Positions 9,601 to 17,384 of a stretch of 41,571 bases of DNA are shown here, piece after piece. The notes under the pieces are model-generated. The model was not told the DNA's origin and searched no databases. It worked only from the letters and a program-made list of their open reading frames with translations. Source of the DNA: Mesostigma viride (Eukaryota; Streptophyta; Mesostigmatophyceae; Mesostigmatales; Mesostigmataceae); NCBI GenBank assembly GCA_009746045.1, contig RPFO01000632.1:1-41571 (forward strand), written 5' to 3'. Position 1 is the stretch's first letter, and each line of letters opens with the position of its first letter. The translations under genes were made by a program, and so were the position numbers.

Positions 9601-11407
9601 AACACAAAGTCCAGCTGCGTCAAGCAGGTGAACATGTCCGATGTGATAAAAAAGAGCGCGATGAGATGAAAGAAGGCTGAGGACAGTGTCAACCGTCAAA
9701 CTCCGAAGGATAGTGGTGGACTATGCCAGGGAAACCTATGCAAGGAACGCCAATGGTGGTCGCGGCATTGGTTTAAAATCTCAAACGCGACATTGATTTA
9801 TAATCTGCCATGTTTTACGAATCTGCCACAGTTTTATTGGCGTCCAGAAACCTTTTTCAGCCGACGGTCTAAAGTTGAAGTATGACCATGTCTATGGTCT
9901 TGATTGATTGCCTTAATTGCAGCATTGCCTATGCATCTTGTGTGCAAGCAGAAGCCCATGCAAGGCGAGCTGGACGTGGACAAGGCTCATGCAAGATGAA
10001 GATCGATGACACAGTTGATGACGAAGGGGAGACTTTGTACCTCTCGGCAGTCAGCATTTAGCAAGAAACCGAGCATCAAAACTAGGGAGGGTACAAAGCC
10101 CCACAAGACCAATTTTTCTGGCATGTTTGGGTACCCCTGAAATCGGAAAATTGGGTTGGGTTTGACATCTTATATGAACATCGTATTGACAAAGAAGAGA
10201 AAGGAAGACTTAGGAGATAGAGTATGTGGCATGGATCTCACACATTGTGTCTCAATGCATGAGTACCGAACTTAGGTCAGAAGTGCAGCCGTGTACTTGT
10301 TCAAACATGATCAGTCACCGGCAAGGATTAGTCGCGAGCCATGAGAGTTCCTTCTTAGGACTCTATCACACATGATGAACACTTGTTGAGCGTCGCTCAT
10401 TTTATATATGACGCGTGGACGGGCTCTACTAAGGGGACCGACCTGCCGTAGGTAGCGTAAGACTAGCGCTTGCTGCACGAGGGGACTGCACCGGCCGGCC
10501 TCTTTTGTGCCGAGGCTGAGTGTAGTTCCGGAGTGTGCACAGGCCTATAGGTAGCTTCTAACGTACGTCACTAGACCTTGTACCTGCGCCAGCCGGCGGG
10601 CGTGGCGAAACTGTGATGGGCAGTCAGTAGTAGACCTTGTGTAACCTGCGCCAGCCAGCAGGCCTGCGTGGCGCAATGTGAATGATAGTTAGTACTTAGA
10701 GTGGTGTAGGGTACGTAGGGAGGCCTCTTTTCAGAATTTCAGCTCCCACCCACCCACCCACGCTGCTAAGAGGGGCAACACCTTGTGTTCGAGTATGCTG
10801 GGCCCCCAGCATGGTGAGCACAGTACAATAACCAACTTGATAATGATGTGCACTGAGTTTGAAGGTGTGGTATAGGCTGTCCGTATAAAGCCTAGCACAC
10901 AAAAATGTAAATAAATGCTTCTCTTGGTGCATGTGGGAAGGAACTCCAATGGACCAAAAACAAGAATGTATTGGCCACTTGTCTGTCGACACGCCATTAT
11001 TATTCCTGCATGGTTGGCAGGAGAGAGGACTATCAAGGTGCCCAAGCTGATTATAAGAATATCGTAGAGCCAATTGATTCCGAGTGGATGTAGTTGCACA
11101 CATGGATCATAGAGTGGTGCTATCCAGTACTAGAGGAAGTCTGTTGTCCTGTAATTGTGAATTCGGAAGGTGATGGCAAAAGTCCGGCAAGATCGCGACA
11201 TAATTATAATAGACTTACCATGGTGACTGCAGTAAGTCATTTGATTATGTAGTGTGCACATGTCTGCGATTAAAAAAATTGCACATGACTGCGATAAAGG
11301 CAAACTAGCTAGTCAGACCCACTGCCACTGTGCCAGGAAATGGGTGCCATGAGATGATTTCAAGTCATGCTGTAATTATGTTTTTAATTAAAAAACACTC
11401 TTCTGAT
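9601..11407. other. No recognisable gene
   Basis: I see no protein domain on either strand; the longest frames here are short and low in coding character. The stretch holds a tandem duplication at 10572-10694 and otherwise looks like host intergenic DNA. Confidence 0.5.
10572..10694. repeat. Two-copy tandem repeat of about 60 bp
   Basis: TAGACCTTG followed by CCTGCGCCAGCC and GCGTGGCG occurs at 10572-10630 and again at 10631-10694, with small indels between copies. Confidence 0.7.
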
Positions 11408-11560
11408 TTAATTTGAGAAACGAGAAACGAAAAATTTACGCGTCGAGCCAGCAAAAACAGCAGTAGAAAAACAAAAAGCAGCAGGGAAAAAAAAAAACAT
11501 CAGTAGAAAAACAGCAAGTCCAAAAGTAAATACAAAAAAAAGACAAACGTCAAGTCCAAA
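11408..11560. repeat. A-rich low-complexity tract
   Basis: Adenine-rich sequence with recurring AGTAGAAAAACA and AAGTCCAAAAGTA(A/G)A words and an A11 run; a decayed simple repeat or retroelement tail. No gene visible. Confidence 0.5.
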
Positions 11561-11688
11561 AGTAGAGTGACAAACAGTACACCAGGTGAGTGCTACGACA
11601 TCACGCCTCCTAGGCAGGTCTGCACGGTTCACTATGCGCATAGCGTGGATCCAGTGTTTTTAGTAAGGGTTTTTGTCCGCGTCAGCCT

Positions 11689-11800
11689 GGCTGACTTGCC
11701 GCCGTTGGCGGCGCGTCAGACGGCTGACTTGTCGCCGTTGGCGGCGCGTCGGACGGCTGACTTGCCGCCATTGGCGGCGCGTCGGACGGCTGACTCGTTG
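11689..11800. repeat. 33-bp tandem repeat, three full copies plus a partial
   Basis: Units start at 11689, 11722 and 11755 with GGCTGACTTG. Each contains a GCCGCC...GGCGGC inverted repeat able to form a small hairpin. Copies differ at only a few bases. Function unknown. Confidence 0.85.
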
Positions 11801-11977
11801 CTACAGGGCCTAACGATCCCTGCATAGATTAGGGTTGGAGCACATGTCTAGCTTTTGAGTTCTGACTTGTGAAAGCAGCGAGAAATGGGTTCCATGATAC
11901 AAAATTCAGAATAACATGACCTACTTCGACTGTTTTTCTGAACTTACTGTTACAATACTAAGTCCTACACATCCACA

Positions 11978-12919
11978 TTGCCTAACAAGCAGAATTTACT
12001 AGCTGACCTAATTTATGCCGACGACATCACGCTCATCGAGAAGCCGGAGTCTGCCCAACTTTGGCTGGACTGCCTGGCGCTCGAGGCTCGGGCGGTTGGT
12101 CTAGAAATCAGCCCCAAAACGGAGGCCCTGGCCCTCGGCATGGCAGGGCCCCCACCCACACTCCGCCTCTTAGACGACACCGAGGTCAACTACCGGCCTC
12201 CTTCAGGCCGCTTCAAGCTGCTCGGCAGTTGGCTTCCCGACTGCGAGGACGACATGACGACACGGATCGGCATGGCGTGGGCGCACCTCCATGACCACCG
12301 CCGCTGGTGGAGCAACCCCGCCCTACCCCGGATCGTCAAGCGTGACCTCTTCAAGGTCGTCATTCTGACGATCCTGACCTACGGCGCCGAGACGTGGGCA
12401 CTGATGCAGGAGCTGGAGCAACGACTCGACGGCGCCGTCACCAAGATGCTGCGCAAGGCCCTTAACATCCCCTTTGGTTTGCACATTAGTAATGAGGATT
12501 TGTACGCTGATTTGCCCTATGTTTCCCACATTATTAGGCACAGGCGCCTGGGCCTAGCCGGGCACCTGGCCCGCACAGATCAGGTAGATACCTCAGATAG
12601 ACTAGCTGGCCCCAAGCCCGCCCAGCCTGGGCGATATGTCCTAACCTGGCGTGCCCCCGGCCGCGCGCGGCAGGGCTGCCACCTGTGGACTTTTCGTGAT
12701 AGACTCGGCATGGACATGTGCTACACTAGACGTGACGGGCTCACCCCCGGGCAGCCTCCTGGTTTGTCTGTAATCTGGAGGCAGATGGTGCGCAAGGATA
12801 GATGGCAAGTAGTGATGAAGAAGACCACCCCCAAGTCTGTGGGGGCTCCGCGTGTGACCAAGTATGGCATTCATAGCGATTCGGGCTGCGGTGCCCACAC
12901 CCCTGTAACTAGGACCTAG
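11978..12919 (+). CDS. LINE reverse transcriptase C-terminal fragment
   Basis: A 313-residue ORF. The RT catalytic box IYADDITLIEK (YADD at residues 13-16) is right at the start, so the fingers and half of the palm are missing. After it come the RT thumb-like region (WWSNPALPRIVKRDLFK, ILTYGAETWAL) and the RRLGLAGHLARTDQ block common in LINE RT C-termini. The first few codons (before about 11990) come from non-homologous flanking DNA. Unlike the copy at 8.5-9.5 kb this frame is intact, but as a fragment it cannot be active. Confidence 0.75.
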   Translation: MPNKQNLLADLIYADDITLIEKPESAQLWLDCLALEARAVGLEISPKTEALALGMAGPPPTLRLLDDTEVNYRPPSGRFKLLGSWLPDCEDDMTTRIGMAWAHLHDHRRWWSNPALPRIVKRDLFKVVILTILTYGAETWALMQELEQRLDGAVTKMLRKALNIPFGLHISNEDLYADLPYVSHIIRHRRLGLAGHLARTDQVDTSDRLAGPKPAQPGRYVLTWRAPGRARQGCHLWTFRDRLGMDMCYTRRDGLTPGQPPGLSVIWRQMVRKDRWQVVMKKTTPKSVGAPRVTKYGIHSDSGCGAHTPVTRT

Positions 12920-12977
12920 ATAGCTTACACCATCCATTCCATCCCATGTTCCCCTCCCACTGAGGACTTACTATGCT

Positions 12978-12996
12978 CACGTGACGCCGTCACGTG
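12978..12996. other. Perfect 9-bp-arm inverted repeat at the LINE 3' end
   Basis: CACGTGACG and CGTCACGTG flank a single C. The copy near 9530 has an imperfect version at the same place. A 3' hairpin of this kind may be the RT recognition structure of the LINE RNA; that is inference. Confidence 0.6.
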
Positions 12997-13000
12997 TCTA

Positions 13001-13052
13001 TTAATTAATTAATTAATTAATTAATTAATTAATTAATTAATTAATTAATTAA
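13001..13052. repeat. (TTAA)13 microsatellite
   Basis: Uninterrupted TTAA units between the LINE 3' end and the left TIR; a 19-bp TTAA stretch lies at the other end of the virus-like element (31515-31533). Confidence 0.9.
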
Positions 13053-13176
13053 GTAGCTTCCATCATCATTCCGTCATCATTCCGTCATCGCGACTAGGAG
13101 AAGTGCACCACCCTTATGCTGGCATCTGCCACCCCTATAGTGACCCTATAGTGACCGCGGCCTAGGATGGGTCTCA

Positions 13177-13207
13177 CCCTAAGCCCTAAACCCTAAAACC
13201 CTAAACC
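13177..13207 (-). repeat. Telomere-like CCCTAAA tract in the left TIR
   Basis: CCCTAAG, CCCTAAA, CCCTAAAA and CCCTAAACC in tandem, i.e. four degenerate copies of the TTTAGGG telomere repeat of land plants and many green algae. The mirror copy is in the right TIR. Confidence 0.8.
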
Positions 13208-13319
13208 ACTTGCAAAAACAGAAGTGCCCCTGCCACCACTGCTCACCAGGTTGTGAGATTTAGGCTGGCATCTGTCACCACCCCGGCAGTTGTGATGGTG
13301 TGTTGGGGTGTGACAAGGA

Positions 13320-13693
13320 TGGCGAAAAATTGCACGTACTTACTCTTATATAAAGAACGCCCAATTTTTCGCCACCCTGCCACCCCTTGGCGCGGGTCAT
13401 AGGAGGTGTTTGTCAAGGTGTGAGAGTGATGGCGAAAAATTGCACGTACTTACTCTTATATAAAGAACGCCCAATTTTTCGCCACCCTGCCACCCCTTGG
13501 CGCGGGTATAGGAGGTGTTTGTCAAGGTGTGAGAGTGATGGCGAAAAATTGCACGTACTTACTCTTAAGAAAAGAACGCCCAATTTTTCGCCACCTTCCC
13601 CCACTGGCCGGCGCTGAGGTGGCGTGGGTTGTTGGATGTGGCGAAAAATTGCACGTACTTACTCTTAAGAAAAGACCGCCCAATTTTTCGCCA
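13320..13693. repeat. Four tandem palindrome-bearing units, left TIR
   Basis: Each unit contains a 55-bp imperfect palindrome with 13-bp arms TGGCGAAAAATTG and CAATTTTTCGCCA around a conserved CACGTACTTACTCTTA core. Palindromes lie at 13320-13374, 13430-13484, 13539-13593 and 13639-13693 (the last three begin TGG; the first begins T at 13320). The two outer units have TATATAAAG in the loop and the two inner ones TTAAGAAAAG. Such iterons could be a replication origin, a helicase-binding site or a promoter array; the role is unproven. Confidence 0.9.
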
Positions 13694-13741
13694 TGTCCTC
13701 GCAGGGTGAGGGAGCCGGCGAGGGCCGCGCGGCGGGGTGTG

Positions 13742-14012
13742 CAGAGTGTTAGGGTTTATTAATCTGGAAACTCAGACGACCTATGCAAGAATCCCACACG
13801 ACCTGTGTCGATGCATAAGAGGTTTACTCTGGATTTTTAACCTGCAGTTAGAACTGCAATTCGAGACGAAATGAAAATTGTTTTCAGCATATATTGACGC
13901 GTTTTATACTGCATAAACGAATTCATTAAAAAATATAACACGTTTACATTCGTTATCAGCTCGACAAGAGCGAAAATGGCAAGCTCGTTGCCGTCGTCAA
14001 CAAGACGACAAT
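13742..14012. other. Left subterminal non-coding DNA
   Basis: AT-rich stretch between the left TIR and the stop codon of the leftmost gene. No gene seen. Confidence 0.5.
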
Positions 14013-14585
14013 CTACTCCTTGTCCTTGGAGTGTCCAGTCAGGCTCTTCACGTACGAGGCGGAGTTCTTCTTGTCGCCATGGCCGTGGGAGCTTGACGCT
14101 CCCTCGCGGCTCCTCTTCCTGCCATTGGAAGTGGCGGTCTTTGCGTCCTCGAAACCCTTCTTTACCTCCTCCCATGCCCTGTAGAGCGCAATGGGGGAAA
14201 TGCCTGGCTGGCGCTTGGACTTGGAGAAGCCATTGAGGAAATCGTCAACCATCTTAACGCACCCGTCGGCTTGGTCGAGGCGAATCCACTCGCAGCGGTC
14301 CTCGACCTTCCTCGGCTTTGCCGCATTCTTCTCGTAGACCCACTCGACGCAAATTTTTGGCGTCTTGCGGTCGACATCGTCATATCCGGCGTCGTGAATC
14401 TTGAAGACCTCGCAGGTAGGTCCGGTGCCTCCAACAGCACCTTCGTTTCCGGAAAGAAGGGAGACCTTGTGCGTCAGGTGTGCGAGCTGGTCAGATATCT
14501 TTGTCTGGCCGTCCTCGAGACCATCGAGGATTTTTCCAAGCATTGCCAACGCCTTCTCGCAAGGCCCTGCGTTTCGGGAAGCCAT
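14013..14585 (-). CDS. Hypothetical PLV protein, 190 aa
   Basis: Starts with MASRNAG at 14585. The N-terminal ~45 residues are probably helical, with a heptad-like pattern (ALAMLGKILDGLEDGQTKISDQL). The middle is mixed, with ICVEWVYEKN and CEWIRLDQADGC. The C-terminal 50 residues are basic and Ser/His/Lys-rich (GRKRSREG, GHGDKKN), suggesting nucleic-acid contact or a disordered tail. It is the last gene of the leftward block, next to the TIR. I do not recognise the family. Confidence 0.6.
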   Translation of the reverse strand: MASRNAGPCEKALAMLGKILDGLEDGQTKISDQLAHLTHKVSLLSGNEGAVGGTGPTCEVFKIHDAGYDDVDRKTPKICVEWVYEKNAAKPRKVEDRCEWIRLDQADGCVKMVDDFLNGFSKSKRQPGISPIALYRAWEEVKKGFEDAKTATSNGRKRSREGASSSHGHGDKKNSASYVKSLTGHSKDKE

Positions 14586-14734
14586 GGCTACCGGCAGAGA
14601 GCTTGCAACGTGAGATGCGTGACTTGCACGTGATTTTGCCTATTTGTGCACAATGTGCCAAGGTCCGTTACGTCTGCTGGCACGGCCTGGACAGGACGCG
14701 AAGGTGGCTGGACTTGTACAAGTGTCGAACTTGG

Positions 14735-15467
14735 CTAAATTTCGGAGCGATGCAAGTCTAAGGTGGCCTCTACCACGTGGCGAGTTCTGGGACGTGAATT
14801 TAGGTAAAAAGACTCGTAAGCGTGCGAGTAATCAACTGGGTCACTTGTCAAGCGCCTGAACGAAGATTCTAGAGTGTCCACGAGAGTGAATTTTCCGAAG
14901 CAACCACCCATATATGATGCGTAGAAATTACTTGCCATGACAATTGCACTTGTTGAACCCGCGAATCTTTTCAAAACGTAGGATGCACAAAAAACCATTC
15001 GTCTGCAACGGGGGAATTGAGTCTCGTTTCCGTCAAGTCTGTCAATGTACGACGCTCCTACCGTAATATGTCCTCCGTTTCTGAACAGGTGTGGGTTCTT
15101 TAGGTTAAAAAACGCGTGTTCGTTGATCATGGCGTAAGAAAAGATGTCCCCGTCTGATCCACCCATGACAGTCTCTGTGCATAAAACAATGCAATCCTGT
15201 TGGTTATGCTCACCACCGGAGAAACTCGGGGAAACAAGCCCGACAATAGCATGGTCCTCATCAAAAGGTACTGCGTCAACGTAGGCATAATGCACACCAC
15301 CACGCCATGTACTGTCAATGATGGGCGCCCTCGGGTCTGGTTTGATTCTAAATTGACGTAACCCGGTGGTGGAGTCAATCACGTTTTCAGAGGCCTTGGA
15401 ATCTAGCACTATTTGATAATAGTGGGTATTCCATTGCTTTATTACAAATTGGAAGAGATAATAGTTT
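14735..15467 (-). CDS. Hypothetical PLV protein, probable frame-disrupted start
   Basis: The frame ends at 14735 and is open up to an ATG at 15751, but the part above 15468 overlaps the fibre gene in another frame and is low-complexity, so it is probably not the real N-terminus. Below 15468 no in-frame ATG occurs until well inside the protein (the M of TVMGGSDG). An ATG at 15434, just after the fibre stop, opens another frame of only 15 codons, so an indel between about 15434 and 15387 may have separated the natural start from the body. The body (about 245 residues) has no recognised motif. Possible virion or accessory protein. Confidence 0.55.
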
Positions 15468-17159
15468 CTACGCTGGGATGGCGGCGGGAGTGCCCCACTT
15501 GGCAACAAGATACCCGCGGATCCGTTCAAGTTCCGCTGACGTCTTGGCTGTGTTGTAGATAAGGATCTCGCCGATCCACCCGTCAAAGGCACGACTCGCG
15601 TTGGATGAGTCTCCTCCAATAGCGAGATTTCCTGAACCAGTTGTAGGGTCCGATCCGATTCTGTTATAACCAGCTCTTCCGTCGAAGCGGGTGAAAAGTG
15701 CGTTTGTACTGCTGTTGCATGAAATCGCCATGACGTGTGCCTTGTTGTCAAAGAACTGAGCCCTGGTGCTCACGGTTTCGTATACACTACCGGGAGCGAA
15801 TAGGAGAACGGTCTGTACCTCTGACTGATAAGACATGAGATAACCATTGCCATCCGTCGATCCAAGCATATAACCTCTAATACCCGTATAACCCCCTATT
15901 TCTGGATACGTTGCAGTCGTTAGCTGTTTGGCGACTAGGAGGATGCTCGCACTGACCCCAATCGCGCTCCAGAAATTGCTCACGGACGCTAACAAGCCAG
16001 ACCGCGAGTTGATAAAGCGGAGGGACCGTTTCGAGTTAAGCTCCGCCGCATCCAGCGTAGGACACTTGGTGGAAGTGGCCTGTGTCACGTGGTACCCATT
16101 CGGTCCCTTGTCTTTCACGCGCATCACGTTCCCTCCTGCCGTGTTTTGCTGGGTTGTGCCCGACGCGTCGCTGAACACCGTGGCGCTGTCTGACGGGTCG
16201 TACCACGCAAACAACGCTGGGTCTGTTGCCGGGTTGTAATAGTACGTGAATGACAGCGTGTTGGATGATGCATTTCCAAGCCCTGACGTTGCGCCCGTCA
16301 CGGCGCCCGCGCCCACGCTTACCGTCGTCGTGAAGTCCGACATGGTAGTGGTCACATCGAATGTGTACGTGGCACCGCTTCCCAGCAAGTTGGACACGGT
16401 TCCGTTGGTCACGGCGATGTCGCCCAACGTGAACCCAGTGACCGATGTGCTAAAAGTGGCCGTGATCGGATAAACAGCACCCGTCGGAGTTCCGGACGCA
16501 AGAGTCACCGACGGATTTGCCGAGTACGTGAACGACAGTGTGTTAGATGCCGCGTTGGCGTTCCCTGTCGATGCGTCCACAACAGTGCCCGCGCCCACGC
16601 TGACGTTCGTTGAAGAATTGGCGATGGTTGGCGTCACTTGGAAGGCGTACGACGCCCCACTTCCGGTCAGGTTGGCGGCGGTCCCGTTGGTCACGGTGAT
16701 GTCGCCCAACGCGAACCCCGTCACCGACCTGCTGAACGTGGCTGTCACGTCCACGGGTGATGAGGATGGCGTCAAGCCCGCGGTCGTCGCGAGGGTTACC
16801 GTTGGAGGTGGCGAATACGTGAAGACTAACGGAGTTGCTGCGGTGTTGCCGGTTCCTAGCACGCTGCTTGCTGCGTTCCCTCCAACAGTGACTGTTGTCA
16901 GTGAATAAGCTACAGCTGGAGTCACAGAGAATGTGTAAGAGGCGCCGCTACCCGTTAAACCAGATGCAGTACCATTTATGACAACGATATCACCCAAGGT
17001 GAACCCGGTGACTGTTTCGCTGAATGCTGCTGTCATTGTAATCGGTACCGCGCTAGGATACAGTCCGTGTGTAGTTGTTAACGTGATTGACGGCGCTGTC
17101 CTTGCCGGTTTGCGCTTCTTGCGAATCAAAGCAGGACAAATACCATAATCAAACGACAT
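15468..17159 (-). CDS. Fibre-like protein: three Ig-like repeats plus ConA/LamG-like domain
   Basis: 563 residues. After a basic N-terminus (IRKKRKPAR), three ~95-residue repeats occupy about 24-116, 120-213 and 216-307. Each contains a VTGF(T/A)LGDI(V/T/A)V block followed by NGT and GSGA(S/T)Y, matching the Ig-like folds common in bacterial surface adhesins (Big-type). Residues about 315-563 resemble a concanavalin/LamG-type jelly roll (FAWYDPSDSAT, GWIGEILIYNTAKTSAELERIRGYLVAKWG), a carbohydrate- or protein-binding fold. There is no signal peptide. Next to the capsid gene, this is best read as a virion spike for host attachment. The bacterial-like repeats suggest transfer of adhesin modules. 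An A-rich promoter-like motif lies 20-39 nt upstream. Confidence 0.75.
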   Translation of the reverse strand: MSFDYGICPALIRKKRKPARTAPSITLTTTHGLYPSAVPITMTAAFSETVTGFTLGDIVVINGTASGLTGSGASYTFSVTPAVAYSLTTVTVGGNAASSVLGTGNTAATPLVFTYSPPPTVTLATTAGLTPSSSPVDVTATFSRSVTGFALGDITVTNGTAANLTGSGASYAFQVTPTIANSSTNVSVGAGTVVDASTGNANAASNTLSFTYSANPSVTLASGTPTGAVYPITATFSTSVTGFTLGDIAVTNGTVSNLLGSGATYTFDVTTTMSDFTTTVSVGAGAVTGATSGLGNASSNTLSFTYYYNPATDPALFAWYDPSDSATVFSDASGTTQQNTAGGNVMRVKDKGPNGYHVTQATSTKCPTLDAAELNSKRSLRFINSRSGLLASVSNFWSAIGVSASILLVAKQLTTATYPEIGGYTGIRGYMLGSTDGNGYLMSYQSEVQTVLLFAPGSVYETVSTRAQFFDNKAHVMAISCNSSTNALFTRFDGRAGYNRIGSDPTTGSGNLAIGGDSSNASRAFDGWIGEILIYNTAKTSAELERIRGYLVAKWGTPAAIPA

Positions 17160-17185
17160 GGAGCTAATATAATATCATCGTCACA

Positions 17186-17356
17186 TTATTTTTTAGAGTT
17201 TGGTAGCGGATACTTGAAGGTGGGGAGAAGGGGCAATGCTCGTCTAGCTGGCATTGTCATGGACAGACCAGAATCTGCCATTTCAGGAATGTCAAAAATC
17301 AACTTCAACCTGTTAAACGGATTAGCTGTGATGCTAGGGTCTCGAAAGTAGTCCAT
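17186..17356 (-). CDS. Small PLV protein, 56 aa
   Basis: A short ORF between the fibre and capsid genes, starting MDYFRDPSIT and ending PNSKK. It has its own copy of the A-rich motif (CTCTAAAAAATATA, about 17377-17390) 20-34 nt before the ATG, and its stop lies within the motif of the next gene, so the spacing is tight and gene-like. The C-terminal half is basic (MPARRALPLLP). Small proteins next to capsid genes in this virus group are often minor virion components; that is an inference. Confidence 0.55.
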   Translation of the reverse strand: MDYFRDPSITANPFNRLKLIFDIPEMADSGLSMTMPARRALPLLPTFKYPLPNSKK

Positions 17357-17384
17357 CGTTTGTCATTACACACGTATATATTTT

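Larger units (their letters stand above)
11985..13052 (+). mobile_element. 5'-truncated LINE retrotransposon copy
   Basis: Homologous to 8490-9600 from about 11990 to its 3' end. The upstream sequences differ, so this copy is truncated within the RT domain, the usual result of incomplete target-primed reverse transcription. The 3' end carries a 19-bp inverted repeat and a (TTAA)n tail that abuts the left end of the virus-like element. Confidence 0.75.
13053..13741 (+). repeat. Left terminal inverted repeat (TIR)
   Basis: Reverse complement of 30827-31514, almost identical, with only a few differences (for example a G/C change near 13257 and a small indel near 13300). The inner boundary is sharp at GCGGGGTGTG; the outer boundary merges into TTAA repeats. 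It carries a telomere-like tract and four palindrome-bearing units. Short ORFs inside are by-products of the tandem units. Confidence 0.95.

Noticed and set aside
13177-13207. True chromosome end or telomere fusion
   Set aside because: Only four degenerate telomere-like repeats, present in mirror image inside both TIRs; they belong to the element.
13316-13700. CRISPR array
   Set aside because: Repeats are regularly spaced, but each is itself a long palindrome and the spacers are similar to one another; no cas-like genes and the context is eukaryotic.
13387-13762. Short ORFs with repeated MAKNCTYLLL-type sequence in the TIRs
   Set aside because: They are translations of the tandem palindrome units, appear on both strands and in both TIRs, and show no codon constraint.
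15927-16908. Plus-strand ORFs opposite the fibre gene
   Set aside because: Shadow frames of the repetitive Ig-like coding sequence; the minus-strand frame carries the recognisable domains.
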